DNA of 64,000 nt, taken from positions 310,001-374,000 of the forward strand of contig CALWQT010000001.1 in assembly GCA_944383765.1 (NCBI GenBank), in the 5' to 3' direction. Below the pieces are notes generated by a model. It ran no database searches, was not told where the DNA came from, and saw only the letters and a program-made list of their open reading frames with translations. Position numbers and translations under genes: made by a program. This document shows positions 59,241-64,000 of the stretch, piece after piece. The DNA is from an uncultured Lachnospiraceae bacterium. GTDB lineage: Bacteria; Bacillota; Clostridia; Lachnospirales; Lachnospiraceae. The first letter of the stretch is position 1. Each line of letters opens with the position of its first letter.

Positions 59241-60302
59241 TTATTTCTTTGCGAAAGAGTATCCTCTCTCTTCGGTAGGACCAGCAAACTTATGCTGGGA
59301 CAGAGGCATAACGTGCATATTTCCTCTCTGCTCATTCTCAGCCCAGTAAATATCGTCAGCCATCTTTGCTTCCGGATTGAATTCTACACCCTCAAAGATA
59401 TGTTTTACAAACTCTTTGTAGCCTACACGGTCGATCAGATGTCCGCCATGGAGATACTCAGGTTTATAGTCCAGAGCCCATGCAGAGAATTTCTGCCAGT
59501 TAGCAAACATTCCAAGTACAACATCTTCCGTTACCCAGTTCAGGAACAGTTTACCGGAACGTGGATTCTGCTTACCGGTACGGCCACCCAGAGTAACACG
59601 GTACAGCTGTTTTCCTCTGGACCATGCGCCGGTAGGACAGATCAGAGAACACTCACCGCAACCTACGCAGCAGCAGGTGTCTTTATCAATTTTTCCGTTG
59701 GCATTCAGGCTCAGTACGCCGGTAGCGTGATGTTCACAGGCTTCCACACAGGAACCGCATCCGATACAACGGTCAATATCATATACCTGTTTATGAACAC
59801 CCATAATACCGAAATCGTTAAAGTTAGCTTTTGCACAGTCGTTCGGACATCCGGCAACCGCTACTTTGATGTGATAATGGGACGGGAATACCAGTCTTTC
59901 GATCTTACGAGCCAGTTTGTAGGTATTGATATTACCTTTGATACAATGTGCATTACCGATACAGGAAATGATGTTTCTTGCACCGATAGTAGGATAACCT
60001 GCATCGTTAGATTCCATATCTACATCACACATTTCGATGTCTACGTCATGGATATAACCTTTGATGAATTTGTTTACTTCATCGATGTATTCATATTTGA
60101 TCCCAGGAATATTGAGAGTCTGTCTGGTTCCCATATGGAAGGTTCCGTTACCCCATCTCTCACAGATTTCCTGAACCATGCTTAAGTGTTTTGCATCGAT
60201 CAAAGCGCCAGGTACACGCAGCTGAAGCATGAACTCTCCGGCAACCTTGGACTGTCTGTAACAGTTGATACGAACTTTCTTGATATCAATATCGTGATTC
60301 AT
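59241..60302 (-). CDS. asrC: Anaerobic sulfite reductase subunit C (siroheme)
   Basis: Catalytic subunit reducing sulfite to sulfide. 353 residues. The siroheme/4Fe-4S ligands are in CIGNAHC (CxxxxxC) and GCPNDCAKANFNDFG (CxxxC). Two ferredoxin motifs follow, CIGCGSCVEACEHHATG and CVGCGECSLICPTGAW, as in Salmonella and Clostridium AsrC. The opening KKVRINCYRQSKVAGEFMLQLRVPG and MGTRQTLNIPG form the substrate half. A terminator closes the operon after it. Confidence 0.95.
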   Translation of the reverse strand: MNHDIDIKKVRINCYRQSKVAGEFMLQLRVPGALIDAKHLSMVQEICERWGNGTFHMGTRQTLNIPGIKYEYIDEVNKFIKGYIHDVDIEMCDVDMESNDAGYPTIGARNIISCIGNAHCIKGNINTYKLARKIERLVFPSHYHIKVAVAGCPNDCAKANFNDFGIMGVHKQVYDIDRCIGCGSCVEACEHHATGVLSLNANGKIDKDTCCCVGCGECSLICPTGAWSRGKQLYRVTLGGRTGKQNPRSGKLFLNWVTEDVVLGMFANWQKFSAWALDYKPEYLHGGHLIDRVGYKEFVKHIFEGVEFNPEAKMADDIYWAENEQRGNMHVMPLSQHKFAGPTEERGYSFAKK

Positions 60303-60320
60303 ATTTCCTTGCCCCTTTCC

Positions 60321-61112
60321 TTAGTCAACCAGATATTTGGCCTGTGTATAATTGAATACCGGACCGTCCAGGCATACGTAAACCTCGTCGATACGGCAAT
60401 GACCGCATTTGCCAACAGCGCAGGACATCTTACGCTCGAAGGAAACCCAGATCTTCTCTTCCTTTACACCACACTTGACAGCTTCAAGTCCGGTGAATTT
60501 CATCATTGGCGGCGGTCCTACGATTACTACTTCGTAGTCCTCTCCAAAATCCTTAAATGGAACCTTGGATACGAATTCTGTTACGAAACCAGTATTCCAG
60601 CCCTCTTTCTGATCTCTGTCAAGGGTATACATGGTTGTGAATTTTTCTTTCCATCTTTCCAGATCGTTCTTGAAGATGATGCCTTCTTCATTCTTGAAAC
60701 CACTGATCAAAGTCACGCTCTTTACATAGTCAGGATTATCATAGAACATATTCAGCATACTCTTTACAGGAGCCAGTCCGGTACCACCGGTAATGACTAC
60801 CATATGTTTGCCCTGGAATTTTTCTACCGGCCAGCCGTGACCATAAGCACCGCGCAGGAACAGAATATCTCCCGGCTTTTTGTCAAAAATCACATCAGTA
60901 ACTTTACCTACAGAACGGATCGTAAAATCCATCCAGCCGTCACCGTAACCGCTGACGGAAATAGGCGCCTCACCAACCTTCGGAATGGAAAGCTGTAAGA
61001 ACTGTCCATGGGAAGGTTTAATATCTGTTTCTACTTTAAATGTCCATTCATGTAAGCTTTCTTTCTTCACTTCAAGAATCTTGCAAGCGACAGGTTTAAC
61101 AATATTATTCAT
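60321..61112 (-). CDS. asrB: Anaerobic sulfite reductase subunit B (FAD/NAD(P)H)
   Basis: Electron-input subunit. 263 residues of ferredoxin-NADP reductase fold: HGQFLQLSIPKVGEAPISVS (FAD side), LRGAYGHGWPVE, the NAD(P) motif MVVITGGTGLAPVKSMLNM, YEVVIVGPPPMMKF, and the 2Fe-2S cysteines in SCAVGKCGHCRIDEVYVCLDGP. The same fold occurs in hydrogenase and dihydroorotate dehydrogenase partners, but position between asrA and asrC settles it. Confidence 0.95.
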   Translation of the reverse strand: MNNIVKPVACKILEVKKESLHEWTFKVETDIKPSHGQFLQLSIPKVGEAPISVSGYGDGWMDFTIRSVGKVTDVIFDKKPGDILFLRGAYGHGWPVEKFQGKHMVVITGGTGLAPVKSMLNMFYDNPDYVKSVTLISGFKNEEGIIFKNDLERWKEKFTTMYTLDRDQKEGWNTGFVTEFVSKVPFKDFGEDYEVVIVGPPPMMKFTGLEAVKCGVKEEKIWVSFERKMSCAVGKCGHCRIDEVYVCLDGPVFNYTQAKYLVD

Positions 61113-61133
61113 CCTTTATCCACCTCTCCCTGA

Positions 61134-62165
61134 TTATTTCTCTTCTGCTACAATCTCATCAATCGCTTTTGCCATCTTATCAACAGTAGCTGCAATGGAG
61201 ATATACTCAGGACATCTGTCAATACATCTGCCGCAGCCAACGCACATATGATAATCTTTAAAACGTGCTTTGTAATCGTGGAACTTGTGGAGCACTTTAT
61301 AACGCATTCTCTCACCAGCTGTATTACGGAAACTCATGCCGCCAGCCATATCGGTGAATCCTTTAATCTGACAGGATGCAGAGGTTCTCTTTCTCTCACC
61401 AACACTGCCGTTTTCATTGTATACGATGTCAGTGGTGGTAAAGCAGGTACAGGTACTGCAGGCAATGGTACAAGCGCCACAGGAAATACAACGTTTGTTG
61501 TACTCATTCCACATTGGATGAGATTTCAGTTTCAGAAGTACATCTTTGTTAGGGATTTCCGGAATCTCAACATGAAGTTCATTTTCTTTTACATAATCCG
61601 GTTTGAAGTCAGCAGAAGCCTGGCCTTCAAAATAAGGAGCAAAGTCAGCATCTTTCACATCCAGTGTCAGTTCTCCCTCACCAAAACGAACTGCCATGGA
61701 ATAATCTTCGCTCTTATTGGTTCCCATGCTTACACAGAAGCAGGTATCCCAGCCGGTGGTACATTCCATCATGACGATTTTTACTTTTTCGTTCATGCGC
61801 TTGTAGTACATATCAGTGAAGTCACCGTTAGAAAGGTAGATTTTCTCCTGATGATGCTGTGCGTGAATATCACACGGTCTCATGAAAATCAGTAATTTTT
61901 TCTTGGTTGCTTTGCTTTCGATGAACTCGTCCTCTGTAAAGTAGAACAGGGATTCCGTAATTGGGGTGAGCACTTCTTTTGCAGGGAAATCGGATTTCTC
62001 TTTGTATTCGATTTCTTCTACGGTATTCACCTTGTCGTATTTGATCATGTCAGTATCGGAATATCTTCCTCTTCCTACGAATCTTTTCGGTGCCCAGATT
62101 TCGTATTCATCCTGGAGCTTTGCAAAGATTTTGTTCGCTTCTTCAAAGCTTACTTTGTAACCCAT
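61134..62165 (-). CDS. asrA: Anaerobic sulfite reductase subunit A (ferredoxin-like)
   Basis: Electron-transfer subunit, 343 residues. An N-terminal domain (YKVSFEEANKIFAKLQDEYE, LLIFMRPCDIHAQHHQEK) resembles the beta subunits that feed Ni-Fe hydrogenases. Two 4Fe-4S motifs follow near the C-terminus: CISCGACTIACSTCTC and CVGCGRCIDRCPEYIS. AAAGGAGGATTC precedes the ATG. It lies 72 bases after the arylsulfotransferase gene, with no terminator visible between them. Confidence 0.95.
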   Translation of the reverse strand: MGYKVSFEEANKIFAKLQDEYEIWAPKRFVGRGRYSDTDMIKYDKVNTVEEIEYKEKSDFPAKEVLTPITESLFYFTEDEFIESKATKKKLLIFMRPCDIHAQHHQEKIYLSNGDFTDMYYKRMNEKVKIVMMECTTGWDTCFCVSMGTNKSEDYSMAVRFGEGELTLDVKDADFAPYFEGQASADFKPDYVKENELHVEIPEIPNKDVLLKLKSHPMWNEYNKRCISCGACTIACSTCTCFTTTDIVYNENGSVGERKRTSASCQIKGFTDMAGGMSFRNTAGERMRYKVLHKFHDYKARFKDYHMCVGCGRCIDRCPEYISIAATVDKMAKAIDEIVAEEK

Positions 62166-62237
62166 TGAGTGAATCCTCCTTTTTCTTCTAACTCCCTAAG
62201 TCTTATGTCATTGATGAACTTACAGAGAATATGCTGA

Positions 62238-64000
62238 CTAGAAAGTAACTTCTACTCCAGTTTCATATTTCTTATCATCAATGGTAACGGTAATCTTGTA
62301 GGTTCCCTGGATACCCTCACCGCTTACCGGGAACTCTACCGCCCTTGGATCATGATCCAGGAATGTGCCGACACACATTGCCAGGAACGGGCGTTTCGTG
62401 GTTGGTACAAAATAGTGCCTGTTCGGAGCCCCATTGATTCCTTCCAGATTCAGCATGACTAAAGTGCCTTTCTCAAAACTTGCCTTAAACACAAGGCGGT
62501 CAGCTTCTTTGGCAATCTTTGCATGATAATCATCAGGAATCATACCTGCTTCCTCAGCAGGCGCTTCTGTTAAGAATTCCTCTGTCACACCAAGGCTTCC
62601 CAGGCGTTCTCCGCAGCCAAAAGTCACTTCGTCAGCTTCATCATACAGATGAAGTTTTTCTGCACGGTAATAATTGGCAGGGAGATGCATTTCATACATA
62701 ACAACATCATCTTTTACTTCCACAGTGATGGAACTAAGCTGTACAGAACCGTTTTCGATTCCTTCAGACATAGAAGCACCTGGCACATTCAGATATTCAC
62801 CATCTTTTTTGCCGATACCACCGGAATGAACCAGATAGTGACCTTCTCCATAATATTCACAGTTACAGATATAAGTGGAGAAGAATTCCGCTCCTCTTTC
62901 TTTTCCATACTGCCATACCTGTTCGATGGTCATATCATCTGTATTGATACGATAGATAACACCACGGGAGAAGTTATCTTTTGCTTCCAGATACTGTTCC
63001 TTTATTTTGGAACGCCAATGACCATTATCAAAGCACATCACATCTCCGTTAGGCAGAATCATGCAGGCATGCTGTTCATACTGCCAGTCAAAATCTCCAT
63101 CTCCCACCGGCTTAAAGAAATATTTCTGCATATCTTCCGGCCAGCCGGTTGGATCGCCAATGATCCAGTTCAGTTTACCGGTTTCAAAATCACGGTTTAT
63201 GATGATATCCTGATGACGTCCGGAGAATGTCAGGGAATTTGTCTTTTTATCATACCAGACAGCATTATTATGGAACCAGTCATGGCTATCCTGACTTCCG
63301 GAACCGCCTACAGGGTATACGGGAAGTACATCCTGATGGTCCCACTCTTTCAAGATTTTACCTGTTTTTCTATCCACAAGCACACAGGCATCTTCTACAG
63401 TACCACGGGGAAGGTATTGCGTCAAGATTAAAATATCTCCATTTTCCATTTCCCACTCATCATGGTGGTACCCTCCCGGAACTCTATATTCCCGATATAC
63501 CTTTCCGATCATGCCCATCTCATAAATACCACTGGTGTGATAAGGCGGAGCAACCAGACGGTCCGTACCCATGAGCAAACGGCCATTTCTGGCACGTTTA
63601 ATATCAAATGCCAGGTTCAGGGTGTTATACCATCTGGCATCACCTGCATAATCATAAGCAGCTGTGTATGCTGGAGAAGTTGGGCTTACCATCATAACAA
63701 AATCCTGAAAATATTCGGAAGTTGTTTCCATACTGGTAGGCTTTTTCAATTTCTCACCGGCAGGCTCTGTTTTGATTTTAAGAGTAGCGGTTTCACCTGT
63801 GCTTAATTCGATGATTACCGTATTCTCATAATTTTCATACAGTCCGTAAATCGGAAGAACCATGTGTTCTGAATCACTTACCGGACGGTACATCATATCT
63901 CCTGCTTTTTCTTTGCCTTTCACGGTTACTTTCGCAAATGCTGGCTTTTCATTTTCGAACATTACCAGTGCCGTAAGAGGAGCAATCAAATAAGGATTCA
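62238..64000 (-). CDS. Aryl-sulfate sulfotransferase (N-terminus beyond window)
   Basis: PAPS-independent enzyme moving sulfate from one phenol to another. 587 residues are visible. The frame is open to the window edge (NPYLIAPLTALVMF), so the true start and any signal peptide lie outside; the in-frame TTG at 63989 is not taken as the start. A short N-terminal beta domain precedes a six-bladed propeller with SHDWFHNNAVWYD, GRHQDIIINRDFETGKLNWIIGDP, the QYEQHACMILPNGDVMCFDNGH block and GEGHYLVHSGG. Histidines in these blocks match the positions of the sulfate-transfer site in the E. coli enzyme family. Natural donors in the gut include phenol and tyrosine metabolites. asrABC follows on the same strand. 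Confidence 0.9.
   Translation of the reverse strand, partial: NPYLIAPLTALVMFENEKPAFAKVTVKGKEKAGDMMYRPVSDSEHMVLPIYGLYENYENTVIIELSTGETATLKIKTEPAGEKLKKPTSMETTSEYFQDFVMMVSPTSPAYTAAYDYAGDARWYNTLNLAFDIKRARNGRLLMGTDRLVAPPYHTSGIYEMGMIGKVYREYRVPGGYHHDEWEMENGDILILTQYLPRGTVEDACVLVDRKTGKILKEWDHQDVLPVYPVGGSGSQDSHDWFHNNAVWYDKKTNSLTFSGRHQDIIINRDFETGKLNWIIGDPTGWPEDMQKYFFKPVGDGDFDWQYEQHACMILPNGDVMCFDNGHWRSKIKEQYLEAKDNFSRGVIYRINTDDMTIEQVWQYGKERGAEFFSTYICNCEYYGEGHYLVHSGGIGKKDGEYLNVPGASMSEGIENGSVQLSSITVEVKDDVVMYEMHLPANYYRAEKLHLYDEADEVTFGCGERLGSLGVTEEFLTEAPAEEAGMIPDDYHAKIAKEADRLVFKASFEKGTLVMLNLEGINGAPNRHYFVPTTKRPFLAMCVGTFLDHDPRAVEFPVSGEGIQGTYKITVTIDDKKYETGVEVTF

Noticed and set aside
59292-60998. Long plus-strand open frames (297 and 270 codons) opposite asrC and asrB
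   Set aside because: They are mirror frames of firmly identified genes, with no ribosome site and no domain-like sequence.
1-64000. tRNA, rRNA, CRISPR arrays and insertion sequences
   Set aside because: Looked for in every gap on both strands; none seen. All gaps are under 250 bases and most are accounted for by promoters and terminators.

Overview
The window is a gene-dense stretch of chromosome from a Gram-positive anaerobe of the class Clostridia, most likely the family Lachnospiraceae. Evidence for this is strong AGGAGG ribosome binding sites with frequent TTG/GTG starts, a Prp protease next to an L27 with a cleavable N-terminus, the SepF/YlmH locus, an SOS box of the Bacillus/Clostridium type (CGAAC-N4-GTTYG), an oxygen-sensitive AsrABC sulfite reductase, and a long-form PBP2 beside MinCDE and RodA. 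No rRNA, tRNA, CRISPR array, insertion sequence or prophage was seen. No gap between genes exceeds 300 bases; the longest (249 bases) lies at 53121-53369.

Layout. 1-4765 (+): end of an HI0933-type flavoprotein, a large FAD-dependent dehydrogenase, then proB, a DUF896 protein, 5-formyl-THF cyclo-ligase and proA (proline synthesis). 4876-6870 (+): purine salvage pair deoD and guanine deaminase. 7023-17062 (+): tRNA modification and DNA repair run miaB-mutS-mutL, HD hydrolase, miaA, a methionine-gamma-lyase-like PLP enzyme, DUF4321 and radC. 17063-25737 (+): cell-shape and division block mreC-mreD-mrdA(PBP2)-minCDE-rodA-mgsA-lipoprotein DD-carboxypeptidase, with no mreB. 25829-33055 (+): a small P-loop protein, an HlyD-like membrane protein, yggS-sepF-ylmH, aroB, lspA, rluD and a cytidylate-kinase-like protein. 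33122-34939 (-): glmS. 35141-40291 (+): NlpC/P60 cell-wall hydrolase, LCP ligase, TtcA-like thiolase and a Xer-type recombinase. 40328-43146 (-): a helical-bundle protein, a Tet(M)-like ribosomal GTPase and a YneA-like LysM protein divergent from lexA (43318, +). 44019-52121 (-): the conserved block TIGR03960/TIGR03936-rng-rplU-prp-rpmA-obgE-yhbY-nadD-yqeK-rsfS, written in transcription order. 52296-53120 (-): unknown membrane-anchored protein. 53370 (+): GNAT. 53835-59128 (-): siroheme/corrinoid precursor operon hemA-sirC-hemC-cobA/hemD-hemB. 59241-64000 (-): an aryl-sulfate sulfotransferase (cut by the window end) followed by asrA-asrB-asrC.

How the parts work together. The last 10 kb form a coherent sulfur/tetrapyrrole region: the hem operon makes the siroheme that AsrC needs, and an arylsulfate-handling enzyme lies directly upstream of asrABC in the same orientation. 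The lexA/yneA intergenic region carries four SOS boxes overlapping two recognisable sigma-A promoters, giving a compact damage-response switch that probably couples DNA damage to division arrest. Most remaining genes are conserved housekeeping operons with tight or overlapping spacing.

Nothing seen amounts to a proven new system. The items most worth a second look are the arylsulfotransferase-sulfite reductase linkage, the Tet(M)-like GTPase lacking the decoding-site proline loop, the missing mreB, the possible one-base deletion at the cyclo-ligase/proA junction, the structured leaders before ttcA and the GNAT gene, and the P-loop/HlyD-like pair beside sepF.
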